Shown here: in pieces, positions 1 to 6,256 of the stretch | How positions within the stretch are numbered: the first letter of the stretch is position 1 | Layout: each line of letters starts with the position of its first letter | Source: CAZGWJ01 sp964529445 | GTDB lineage: Bacteria; Oederibacteriota; Muellerivitia; Muellerivitales; Muellerivitaceae | Assembly: GCA_964529445.1 (NCBI GenBank) | Contig: CAZGWJ010000079.1 | Coordinates: forward strand, 1 to 12,258 | Direction: 5' to 3' | DNA length: 12,258 nucleotides | Position numbers and translations under genes: made by a program | Notes under the pieces: model-generated | The model's input: the letters and a program-made list of their open reading frames with translations, nothing else | Told to the model about the DNA's origin: nothing | Database searches by the model: none

Positions 1-493
1 AGGCGCAGGCGGAAACGGTTCCCACGTTCGGCCCCTTGGCCTTCAGGTAGATGGCCACCATGCCGGCCGCCATGTTGATGATCATCATGGGGATGAGGAA
101 GGGGCTGACCCGGTCCGGCCCGCTCTCGATCAGCCGTTGATGCTGCTTGACGAGGATGGGAAGCCCGCCGATTCCCGACCCGATGAGCACCCCCACGCGT
201 CGGGGATCCTCCTTCGTCATGTCGAGCCCGGCGTCGGCGACGGCCTGGAGGCTGGCCGCCACGGCGTACTGGACAAAGGTATCCATCTTCTTCAGGTCGC
301 GCTTGTCCAATCCCGCCTTCACGGGGTCGAAATCCCTGACCTCGCCCCCGATCTGGCTGGGTACGCGCGATGGATCGAACCGGGTCACGCGGCCGATGCC
401 GCTGACTCCGGCGCAGATGTTCCCGAAGAAATCGGCCGGATTGTTCCCGCAAGGCGAGAGGACACCCAGCCCTGTGACGACGACCCTGTTCAC
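1..493 (-). CDS. fabF: 3-oxoacyl-[ACP] synthase II FabF (KAS II), N-terminal part, cut by window edge
   Basis: This condensing enzyme elongates acyl-ACP with malonyl-ACP in cytoplasmic type II fatty acid synthesis. The GTG start at 493-491 opens the reading MNRVVVTGLGVLSP and follows a GAAGGAGG ribosome-binding site at about 501-508. The visible 164 codons contain the N-terminal thiolase-fold core, the GVLIGSGIGG stretch, and end in VGTVSACA. The cysteine of that last motif is residue 163, the same number as the catalytic Cys of E. coli FabF. The active-site histidines and the second half of the protein lie beyond base 1. The gene sits 28 nt after acpP, the usual acpP-fabF order. The family is certain from the start and nucleophile motif. 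FabB is less likely because of the acpP linkage. Confidence 0.96.
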   Translation of the reverse strand, partial: MNRVVVTGLGVLSPCGNNPADFFGNICAGVSGIGRVTRFDPSRVPSQIGGEVRDFDPVKAGLDKRDLKKMDTFVQYAVAASLQAVADAGLDMTKEDPRRVGVLIGSGIGGLPILVKQHQRLIESGPDRVSPFLIPMMIINMAAGMVAIYLKAKGPNVGTVSACA

Positions 494-521
494 GACCGCC
501 CCTCCTTCGCCAACGCCGTTT

Positions 522-761
522 TCAGGCGGCGGACGACTTGGACTTGATGTAGTTGATGGCGTCGCCCACGGTACGAATCTTCTCGGCGTCCGTATCCGGG
601 ATCTCAAGGTCGAACTCTTCCTCCAAGGCCATCACCAGCTCGACGGTGTCGAGGGAATCGGCACCCAGGTCCTCGATGAAGGAAGCCTCGGGCTTGACCT
701 GATCGGCGTCCACACCCAACTGCTCCACGATGATCTCCTTCACCTTGTCTTCGAGAGCCAT
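522..761 (-). CDS. acpP: Acyl carrier protein AcpP
   Basis: A 79-residue acidic carrier protein that holds growing acyl chains on a 4'-phosphopantetheine arm. The DSL motif, in the sequence GADSLDTVELVMALEEEF, places the modified serine at residue 36. Length, acidity and the four-helix pattern are typical of the family. The ATG start is preceded by GGAGGT with normal spacing. It lies 99 nt after fabG, the longest gap inside the operon, and 28 nt before fabF. That longer gap holds two small hairpins and may allow ACP, which cells need in excess of the enzymes, to be expressed at its own level. This last point is inference. Confidence 0.98.
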   Translation of the reverse strand: MALEDKVKEIIVEQLGVDADQVKPEASFIEDLGADSLDTVELVMALEEEFDLEIPDTDAEKIRTVGDAINYIKSKSSAA

Positions 762-860
762 TTGCTGTACCTCCAGTTTTTTTACCCTAACAACCGGCCG
801 TACCCCCGGAGGGGTTCGGATCGGACAATACCGTCCAGCCGCCCGTTCGGGGCGGCACCC
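762..860 (-). other. fabG-acpP spacer with two short hairpins
   Basis: This 99-nt spacer is the longest gap within the fab operon. It holds a 7-bp stem (838-844 with 850-856, arms GCCGCCC/GGGCGGC, 5-nt loop) just after the fabG stop. A 5-bp stem follows (802-806 with 811-815), then an A-tract on the transcribed strand at 777-783, just upstream of the acpP ribosome-binding site. Neither hairpin is followed by a run of T on the minus strand, so they do not look like Rho-independent terminators. They could be mRNA-processing or stabilising stems for acpP. I see no convincing promoter here. Confidence 0.45.
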
Positions 861-1607
861 TTATAGCACCATCCCCCCGTCGACGCAAATCACCTGTCCC
901 GTGATGTAACGGGCCCCATCGGACGCCAAAAAAGCCGTTAATTCGGCCACATCCGAGGTTTCCCCCATGTGCCCGAGCGGAATTTTCCTCAGAAGATCCT
1001 GGATGACTGGCTCCGACAGCTTCTTGGTCATGTCGGTATTGATGAAGCCGGGGGCCACGGCATTGCAGGTGATGTTGCGCCCGGCGAACTCGAGGGCGAT
1101 GGTCCGGGTGAGGCCGATGAGGCCCGCCTTGCTGGCCGAGTAGTTGGCCTGACCCGCGTTCCCCTGTTGGCCGACGATCGAGGAGATGTTCACGATGCGC
1201 CCGTACCGCGCCTTCATCATGGGGCGGACAAAGGCCTTGCTGACCAGGAACGCCCCCTTCAGGTTGACCGCCAGGACAGCGTCCCAATCGGACTCCTCCA
1301 TCCGGATCATGAGCCCATCCCTCGTGATGCCGGCATTGTTCACGAGGATGTCCACCTTGCCGAATCTCTCCATCACGGCCGCGGCAAAGGACTCCACCTC
1401 GCTCGCCACCGTCACGTTCGCCCTGAAGGCCATGGCCTTCACTCCGAGCTTCTCGAGCTCGGATACCGTTTCCGCGGATTGGGCCTCATCCATGTCGCAG
1501 AATGCCACATCCGCCCCTCGGGAGGCCAGGGCCAATCCGATCGACCGGCCGATGCCTCTTCCCCCTCCCGTCACCACCGCCACCCTGCCCTTGAGATCGG
1601 TCATCAT
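861..1607 (-). CDS. fabG: 3-oxoacyl-[ACP] reductase FabG
   Basis: This NADPH-dependent short-chain dehydrogenase carries out the first reduction of each fatty acid elongation cycle. The product is 248 residues from the first ATG (1607) or 247 from the second (1604). The Rossmann motif TGGGRGIG is at residues 13-20 and NNAG at 90-93. The catalytic set is Ser143, Tyr156 and Lys160 in SSIVGQQGNAGQANYSASK, the FabG signature. The C-terminus GGMVL is also typical. The ATG at 1607 overlaps the fabD stop as TGATG, so the two genes are translationally coupled; the ribosome-binding site GGAGGTG lies inside the end of fabD. A longer upstream reading in this frame overlaps fabD and is not credible. It is a FabG rather than a generic SDR because of its operon position. 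Confidence 0.97.
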   Translation of the reverse strand: MMTDLKGRVAVVTGGGRGIGRSIGLALASRGADVAFCDMDEAQSAETVSELEKLGVKAMAFRANVTVASEVESFAAAVMERFGKVDILVNNAGITRDGLMIRMEESDWDAVLAVNLKGAFLVSKAFVRPMMKARYGRIVNISSIVGQQGNAGQANYSASKAGLIGLTRTIALEFAGRNITCNAVAPGFINTDMTKKLSEPVIQDLLRKIPLGHMGETSDVAELTAFLASDGARYITGQVICVDGGMVL

Positions 1608-2524
1608 CAGGACACCTCCAGCTTCTGCAGCGTTCCGACATCCCCCGCGTTTTTCACGACCCGCGTCTTGTCGATCCTTCCCACCAGCCCCGACAGGACC
1701 CGCCCGGGTCCCAACTCGACGAATGTGTCGAACCCATCGGCCGCCATGCGCTCGATGACCCGCGTCCATTGGACCGGTTGCACCAATTGCCGGACCAGAC
1801 TCTCACGGATGACCCCGGGTTCCCCGATGGGCACCGCATCGATATCCGAGTAGAACGTCATGCCCGGCGTTGCGAAAGGGACCTGCCGAAGCGTTTCCCT
1901 GAAGGCCTCGGCCGCCGGACCCATGAGGGAACTGTGGAAGGGACCCGAAACGGCCAGTTCGACCGCCCTCTTGGCTCCCAAGGCCTTCGCATTCTCGCAA
2001 GCCCGGGTCACGGCTTCCTTCACGCCCGAGACGACCACTTGCCCGGGACCGTTGACGTTCGCCGGCTCCACCACCCCCACCGACGCGGCCGCCTGGCAGG
2101 CCTCCCGAACCTTGTCCTCGTCGAGTCCCAAGATGGCCGCCATGGTCCCGCGACCCGCCCCGACTTCCTCCATCAACAATCCGCGCCGCCTGACCAACCG
2201 GACGGCATCCTCGAACGGGATCGCTCCGGCGGCCGTCAAGGCGCTGTAGGCGCCCAAACTATGGCCGGCAACTCCTTGCGCCGTGTAGCCTCGACCCTTC
2301 AGGATGGCCAAGACGGCCATGGAAACCGTCAGAAGCGCGGGTTGCGCGATCGAGGTCTTTTTCAGTTCCTCCTCGGGGCCTTCGAAACAAAACCGCGAAA
2401 GCTCGAACCCGAGAGCATCGTCGGCGAGCCGGAAGATATCCCGCGCCTCAGGAAATTCGGCCGCCAGGTCCCGGCCCATGCCGACGACCTGGGAACCCTG
2501 TCCTGGAAAAAGGAAGGCGCGCAT
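1607..2524 (-). CDS. fabD: Malonyl-CoA:ACP transacylase FabD
   Basis: Transfers malonyl from CoA to the ACP phosphopantetheine, supplying extender units. The product is 305 residues from the ATG at 2524; an in-frame TTG one codon earlier is less likely. Family signatures are FPGQGSQ near the N-terminus, GHSLG with nucleophile Ser89, the NGPGQVVVSG stretch, GPFHS with catalytic His197, and LGPGRVLSGL near the end. The length matches E. coli FabD closely. It starts 7 nt after the fabH stop behind a GAGGG site, and its stop overlaps the fabG start by one base. Nothing is missing. Confidence 0.97.
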   Translation of the reverse strand: MRAFLFPGQGSQVVGMGRDLAAEFPEARDIFRLADDALGFELSRFCFEGPEEELKKTSIAQPALLTVSMAVLAILKGRGYTAQGVAGHSLGAYSALTAAGAIPFEDAVRLVRRRGLLMEEVGAGRGTMAAILGLDEDKVREACQAAASVGVVEPANVNGPGQVVVSGVKEAVTRACENAKALGAKRAVELAVSGPFHSSLMGPAAEAFRETLRQVPFATPGMTFYSDIDAVPIGEPGVIRESLVRQLVQPVQWTRVIERMAADGFDTFVELGPGRVLSGLVGRIDKTRVVKNAGDVGTLQKLEVS

Positions 2525-2531
2525 CAATCCC

Positions 2532-3524
2532 TCACCATCTCATCACGGTGGATGCCACGGTGGTCCCCGCGCCGAATGCCGCCATGCAGATCAGGTGGCC
2601 CTCGCGAACCCGACCGTCTTTGACAGCCTCATCGAGGGCGACGATGATGGATGCGGCGCTCGTATTACCCGTATGGTCCACGTTGATCACGACCTTCTCG
2701 GCGGGGATTCCCAGGCGATCGGCCGTGGTCGCGATGATGCGTTGATTGGCCTGATGAGGGATCAGCCAATCCACGTCGGAAACCTTGAAACCGGCCTTGG
2801 CGACCGCCTCCGCCGCGGACTCCGCCATCACCCGGACGGCGATCTTGAAGACCTCCTGACCCTGCATCCGAAGCGCGTGCTGGCGGCTGGCCACGGTCTC
2901 GGCGGAGGCCGGAAGCCGGGAACCTCCCGCCGGGACCAGCAGCAGTTCCCCATCCCGGCCATTCGCGGTCAAAACCGTGGACAGGATCTCGCCCCGGCCC
3001 TTTTCGGAGGGTCCGACGATCACCGCCCCGGCGGCATCGCCGAAAAGCACGCAAGTGCTGCGATCCGTCCAATCCGTGATGGAGCTCAGTTTCTCGGCGC
3101 CGACCAGTAGAATCCGGCGATAGGCGCCCGATTCGATGTAAGCCTTGCATAGAGAGAGCCCGTATAGGAAGCCTGAACAGGCGGCCCCGATATCCATGGC
3201 CGCGCAACGACCGGCCTCCAATTTGGCCTGGAGCCAACAAGCCGTGGAGGGAGTTTGCGTGTCCGGGGTCGCGGTCGCGACAATGATCATGTCCAGGTCG
3301 CCCGGCGTGAGCCCGGCACTCCGGAGGGCAGCCAGGGAGGCATGAAGAGACAGATCCGAGGTGGCCTGGTCGGCCGAAGCGATGCGCCGCTCCCGGATGC
3401 CGGTGCGCTGCACGATCCACTCGTCGGAGGTATCCACCATGCGCTCCAGGTCGGCATTGGTGAGTCGTTTCTCGGGAAGATAGGATCCAATGCCGAGGAT
3501 TGCAGCCTTGAGGGTTGAGCTCAC
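2532..3524 (-). CDS. fabH: 3-oxoacyl-[ACP] synthase III FabH (KAS III)
   Basis: Initiates fatty acid synthesis by condensing a short acyl-CoA with malonyl-ACP. The product is 330 residues. The catalytic triad is visible: Cys116 in GAACSGFLYGL, His257 in IPHQANQRI, and Asn287 in HTGNTSAAS. The start motif AAILGIGSYLPE is typical. The chosen GTG start at 3524 overlaps the plsX stop as GTGA (4 nt), with GGGAGA just upstream, so translation is probably coupled to plsX. The frame stays open far into plsX, but that extension has no FabH similarity. Whether the starter is acetyl-CoA or a branched acyl-CoA cannot be read from the sequence, so the straight- or branched-chain profile is unknown. Confidence 0.97.
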   Translation of the reverse strand: MSSTLKAAILGIGSYLPEKRLTNADLERMVDTSDEWIVQRTGIRERRIASADQATSDLSLHASLAALRSAGLTPGDLDMIIVATATPDTQTPSTACWLQAKLEAGRCAAMDIGAACSGFLYGLSLCKAYIESGAYRRILLVGAEKLSSITDWTDRSTCVLFGDAAGAVIVGPSEKGRGEILSTVLTANGRDGELLLVPAGGSRLPASAETVASRQHALRMQGQEVFKIAVRVMAESAAEAVAKAGFKVSDVDWLIPHQANQRIIATTADRLGIPAEKVVINVDHTGNTSAASIIVALDEAVKDGRVREGHLICMAAFGAGTTVASTVMRW

Positions 3525-4600
3525 TGTTCTCCCTTCGCTTCCACGGTCCCAGTGCCCGGGATCCGTTCCGGTAACGCTTGGCCGTGGGTCGTGATGATTC
3601 CCGCCATCCGTTCCTTCATGTCGCCTTTCACGCAACGCGCCGCCGCCCGGATGGCATTCTTGAAGGCATTGGCCTTCGATTTCCCGTGACTGATGATGGA
3701 AACGCCGTCGATCCCCAAGAGGGGCGCTCCGCCATACTCGCTGTAATCTACGGCCTTCTTGAACCGCCGGAATGCCGGCGCGGCCAGAAGACCGCCCAGG
3801 AGGGTGAAAAGGTTGGCGCCCAGTTCCTTCCTCAGGAGGTTGAAGACCAGCTCGCCCACTCCCTCGATGGTCTTCAGGGTGACGTTCCCGACAAAACCGT
3901 CGCAGATGATGACATCGCAACGGCCGTTGACAGTATCGCACCCCTCGACATTGCCGATGTACCTCAAAGGGGCCTTTTTCAGGAGTTCCTGGGCCGCGAA
4001 AACAAGGTCGTTCCCTTTCGATTCCTCCTCGCCGACGGAGAGAAGGCCCACCCGGGGTTCCTTGTGCTTGAGAACAGTCCGAGCGTAGAGATCGCCCATC
4101 AGGGCGAATTGGAGAAGATGGTTGGCTTTGCAATCCACGTTGGCGCCGGCGTCCAGCAGGAGCGAAACACCGCTGACGCTGGGGATGATCGAGGCAATCG
4201 CCGGCCGGGAAACGCCCTTCAACCTTCCGATGCGCAGAAGGGCGGCGGCCATGGCGGCACCGGTGTTGCCGGCCGATACGGTCCCATCGGCCTCCCCCGA
4301 ACGCACCAAATCGGCGCAACGCACGATGGAGGAATCCTTCTTCTGCTTGACGGCCTGGGCGGGATGCTCGCCCATGCCGACCACTTCCCTGGCATCGATG
4401 ACTTTCAGACGGTCCTTGCCCCGCGTGCCCTCCAACCGGGCCATCTCCGCCACAATGACCTCTTGAGGCCCGACCAACAGGACCTCCAGGGCGCCATCGG
4501 CGATCCCGAGGATCTCGGAATCGCGCACGGCGAGGAAGGCTCCCTGCACGGCTTCACGGGGAGCGTGATCCCCACCCATCGCATCAAGAGCGATCCTCAT
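3521..4600 (-). CDS. plsX: Phosphate acyltransferase PlsX
   Basis: Converts acyl-ACP and phosphate to acyl-phosphate, the donor used by PlsY in the first step of phosphatidic acid synthesis; a peripheral membrane enzyme. The product is 359 residues from ATG 4600. It begins MRIALDAMGGDHAP and contains SAGNTGA, LDAGANVDCK, CDGFVGNV and YGGAPLLG, all PlsX hallmarks. The start lies 14 nt after the rpmF stop, and the 20 bases before it (ending in CCGCGGCC) show no Shine-Dalgarno match. Initiation probably relies on reinitiation by ribosomes finishing rpmF. The open frame continues upstream through rpmF, but those residues are an rpmF shadow. The 3' end overlaps fabH by 4 nt. Confidence 0.96.
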   Translation of the reverse strand: MRIALDAMGGDHAPREAVQGAFLAVRDSEILGIADGALEVLLVGPQEVIVAEMARLEGTRGKDRLKVIDAREVVGMGEHPAQAVKQKKDSSIVRCADLVRSGEADGTVSAGNTGAAMAAALLRIGRLKGVSRPAIASIIPSVSGVSLLLDAGANVDCKANHLLQFALMGDLYARTVLKHKEPRVGLLSVGEEESKGNDLVFAAQELLKKAPLRYIGNVEGCDTVNGRCDVIICDGFVGNVTLKTIEGVGELVFNLLRKELGANLFTLLGGLLAAPAFRRFKKAVDYSEYGGAPLLGIDGVSIISHGKSKANAFKNAIRAAARCVKGDMKERMAGIITTHGQALPERIPGTGTVEAKGEQ

Positions 4601-4614
4601 GGCCGCGGAAACCG

Positions 4615-4797
4615 CTACACCACGTCCGTCTTGACGACTTCCCGGCCCTTGTAGTATCCGCAAGTCGGACAGACATGGTGCGGCTTCTTGGCGCTCTTGC
4701 ACTGGGGGCAGACCGAGAGTGAACGGGCCTTGGCCTTCCAATGGGTCCTGCGCTTGTCACGCCGTTGGCGTGAGTGGCGTCGTTTCGGATTCGGCAT
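4615..4797 (-). CDS. rpmF: 50S ribosomal protein L32, zinc-ribbon form
   Basis: A 60-residue basic protein of the large ribosomal subunit. It starts MPNPKRRHSRQRRDKRRTHW, the usual L32 N-terminus, and carries a zinc ribbon with cysteines at 30, 33, 43 and 46 (CPQC and CPTC). It is therefore the zinc-binding form rather than the cysteine-free paralogue. A strong GGGAGGT site precedes the ATG. It sits 27 nt after yceD and 14 nt before plsX, the conserved yceD-rpmF-plsX arrangement that places a ribosomal gene in the lipid operon. Confidence 0.97.
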   Translation of the reverse strand: MPNPKRRHSRQRRDKRRTHWKAKARSLSVCPQCKSAKKPHHVCPTCGYYKGREVVKTDVV

Positions 4798-4824
4798 GTC
4801 TACCTCCCAGAACGTCTTGGTGGT

Positions 4825-5358
4825 TCATCGATCCGGCTTGAAATCCTTCAGTAACGACCAGCGGTCGTCCCGGGGTGGATCCGGACACCGGCAGGATTCC
4901 AGGTTCAGGTCCGCGCCACAACCGGCGCAAAGACCCCGGCAATCCTCCCGGCACAGGGCACGCATGGGCACCGCCAGCTCGACGGCTTGTCTCACCTCGT
5001 CCGTCAGGTCGATCGTGTTACCGTCGAACAGGATGATTTCCTCTTCGTTCCCGGAAAGTTCCCGCTCCGGTTCCTGCTCCCTCTCTCCGGCGTTCCTCCG
5101 CTCCAGGTACTGGACCTCGAAGAACGACTTGAAGGGGGCCTCGAACGGTTTCAGGCAGTTATCGCACACCTGCCTGAAAGCCCCCGCCACCCAGCCACGG
5201 GCCAGGTAGGCATCCCCGCTCCTGGCCATCTCAGCATGGACAACCACAGGCCCCGGAACCAGGCCTTCCGGGAACCGCAAACCCATCGCCCCGGGGACGC
5301 CTTCCCGATCCAGTGACACATCCTGCCGTTCGAGCAGTTGCACATCGACGCGCAACAT
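4825..5358 (-). CDS. yceD: DUF177/YceD family metal-binding protein
   Basis: A 177-residue member of the YceD (DUF177) family, found immediately upstream of rpmF in many bacteria and linked to 23S rRNA or ribosome biogenesis in some lineages; the exact biochemical role is not settled. The sequence shows CDNC at residues 65-68 and a C-terminal cysteine cluster (Cys136, 140, 144, 147, 156, 158) in the family pattern LCREDCRGLCAGCGADLN, suggesting metal binding. An acidic stretch (about residues 91-107) separates the two. The ATG at 5358 was chosen because a GGAGG site lies 7 nt upstream and the DUF177 similarity begins there. The frame could open at a TTG at 5460, but the extra residues come from leader repeats. 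It is the first gene after the consensus promoter at 5576-5605. Confidence 0.9.
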   Translation of the reverse strand: MLRVDVQLLERQDVSLDREGVPGAMGLRFPEGLVPGPVVVHAEMARSGDAYLARGWVAGAFRQVCDNCLKPFEAPFKSFFEVQYLERRNAGEREQEPERELSGNEEEIILFDGNTIDLTDEVRQAVELAVPMRALCREDCRGLCAGCGADLNLESCRCPDPPRDDRWSLLKDFKPDR

Positions 5359-5364
5359 CCCGAC

Positions 5365-5390
5365 GCCTCCGCAACTTGGACTCAAACGAG
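5365..5390 (-). repeat. 26-bp direct repeat, copy B (overlaps yceD ribosome-binding site)
   Basis: On the minus strand this copy reads CTCGTTTGAG, then TCCAAGTT, then GCGGAGGC. It matches the copy at 5462-5487 at 25 of 26 positions; the difference is + strand A at 5384 against G at 5481. The similarity continues after a short indel into a shared cgatgc (5392-5397 here). It contains the GGAGG used by yceD. Confidence 0.9.
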
Positions 5391-5412
5391 ACGATGCTTT
5401 TGCCTCGGGGTA

Positions 5413-5433
5413 CACAGGGGTAGAACCCCTGTG
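5413..5433 (-). other. Perfect 9-bp hairpin in the yceD leader
   Basis: The arms CACAGGGGT (5413-5421) and ACCCCTGTG (5425-5433) are exact complements around a 3-nt loop, midway between the two repeat copies. No T-tract follows on either strand, so it is not an intrinsic terminator. It could form in the leader RNA and bring the two repeat copies closer together. Confidence 0.7.
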
Positions 5434-5461
5434 AGGACGGCGCTCCGGAGGTCCACTCAAG

Positions 5462-5487
5462 GCCTCCGCAACTTGGACTCGAACGAG
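5462..5487 (-). repeat. 26-bp direct repeat, copy A (upstream copy)
   Basis: On the minus strand this copy reads CTCGTTCGAG, then TCCAAGTT, then GCGGAGGC, 97 bp upstream of copy B with one mismatch. The shared cgatgc flank is at 5495-5500, displaced by about 6 nt relative to copy B. GTTCGAGTCC resembles a tRNA T-loop, but the flanks do not form the T-stem, so it is not called a tRNA. Confidence 0.9.
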
Positions 5488-5575
5488 GTTCCTCCGATGC
5501 GTTCACACCCGGGTTGTTTTCGGGGATTTCGGGCAATAATCCGCCCGACAAAGAAGGGACCGACAAGAGCGAGCG

Positions 5576-5605
5576 ATTATAGGTTTGTCAAAAGGCGAGT
5601 GTCAA
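5576..5605 (-). promoter_or_regulatory. Consensus sigma-70 promoter for the yceD-rpmF-fab operon
   Basis: On the minus strand a perfect -35 box TTGACA (5605-5600) is followed after 18 nt by a perfect -10 box TATAAT (5581-5576). A second TTGACA lies at 5591-5586, too close to the -10 to act with it. The nearest gene downstream is yceD. A 7-bp inverted pair, GGTTTGT at 5582-5588 and ACAAACC at 5612-5618 on the + strand, brackets the -35 and could be an operator. Confidence 0.85.
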
Positions 5606-5710
5606 GAAATTACAAACCATTTCACGCTCAAAAAGCCCTATTTTAAAAGAGGATTCCAGAGTTTCAGGGGAGATGTGAACCATCATCCATGAACGGAAAG
5701 TGGTCTCTTG
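5606..5710. other. Spacer between coaD and the fab-operon promoter
   Basis: This AT-richer stretch contains no open frame of note. I find no GC-rich stem followed by a T-run after coaD on the minus strand, so some transcription from the recG-rsmD-coaD unit may read into the fab operon. Confidence 0.5.
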
Positions 5711-6211
5711 TCACCCGTTTTTTTCAAGGGCGAACCTCGAAGCCAAGGCCCTCTCCACCACGGAAGGGACGAAATCGGTGACATTGCCACCAAAGCGGGC
5801 GATCTCCTTGATTGCGTTGGAGGATAGGAAGACGAATTTCTCGTTCGGCACGAGGAACAAAACTTCGATACCGGGCTGAAGGTTCCGGTTCATCAAGGCC
5901 ATCTGGAACTCGTGCTCGAAATCCGACACGGCGCGCATTCCGCGGAAGACAACGTTCGCACCGATTTGTTTCGCATAATCCACCATCAAACCGTCGAACG
6001 ATGTGACACGAACCCCCTTCAAACCGGCCGTGGTCTTGCGAAGGAGGTGGACCCTTTCCGCAGGTGTAAAAAGAGGTTTTTTGGAGGGATTCGTGACGAC
6101 CGCCACGTCCAACCGCACGCAAACCTTCAAGGCGCGCTTGATGATGTCCAAATGACCGTTCGTGACCGGATCGAAGGATCCCGGATAAAGACCATGGATT
6201 CTTTTCGGCAT
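5711..6211 (-). CDS. coaD: Phosphopantetheine adenylyltransferase CoaD
   Basis: Transfers AMP from ATP to 4'-phosphopantetheine, the penultimate step of coenzyme A synthesis. The product is 166 residues. It shows the nucleotidyltransferase motif GSFDPVTNGH with TxGH at residues 17-20, FRGMRAVSDFEHEFQMA for substrate binding, and LSSNAIKEIA, the counterpart of the usual SSSxxKEIA. The chosen ATG at 6211 lies behind a GGAGGGGAG site and gives the standard N-terminus. An in-frame ATG 12 codons earlier adds a non-conserved tail. It follows rsmD by 45 nt, a common rsmD-coaD pairing. Its product feeds the CoA pool that supplies the ACP prosthetic group of the neighbouring operon. Confidence 0.97.
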   Translation of the reverse strand: MPKRIHGLYPGSFDPVTNGHLDIIKRALKVCVRLDVAVVTNPSKKPLFTPAERVHLLRKTTAGLKGVRVTSFDGLMVDYAKQIGANVVFRGMRAVSDFEHEFQMALMNRNLQPGIEVLFLVPNEKFVFLSSNAIKEIARFGGNVTDFVPSVVERALASRFALEKNG

Positions 6212-6256
6212 GGAAGGCTCCCCTCCGCCCCTGGGCGGCTTTTTCATCTTATGGCA

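Larger units (their letters stand above)
5359..5569 (-). promoter_or_regulatory. Long 5' leader of the yceD-rpmF-fab operon
   Basis: The inferred transcript starts about 7 nt after the -10 box, near 5569, leaving roughly 210 nt before the yceD ATG. The leader contains two copies of a 26-bp sequence, a 9-bp hairpin and three CGGAGG elements on the RNA strand: 5492-5497 and one within each repeat copy. A complementary CCTCCG lies at 5446-5451, between the copies. The CGGAGG of the downstream copy is the yceD ribosome-binding site. A cis-regulatory role is inference. I recognise no known riboswitch family and no plausible leader peptide. Confidence 0.5.

Noticed and set aside
838..856. Terminator after fabG
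   Set aside because: The stem is GC-rich, but no T-run follows on the minus strand.
3525..4319. N-terminal extension of fabH into plsX (open frame to 4319)
   Set aside because: The extra residues are a shadow of plsX in another frame. FabH similarity begins exactly at the GTG overlapping the plsX stop.
5359..5460. Extension of yceD to a TTG at 5460 with its own GGAGG site
   Set aside because: It would add 34 residues with no DUF177 similarity, translated from repeats and the leader hairpin. The ATG at 5358 has a well-placed site.
5365..5500. tRNA gene or fragment suggested by GTTCGAGTCC and a CAGGG-GTTCTAC-CCCTG anticodon-like arm
   Set aside because: The T-stem has mismatches at two of five pairs in both copies, copy B has T where C56 should be, and no D-arm can be placed. 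Kept only as a resemblance.
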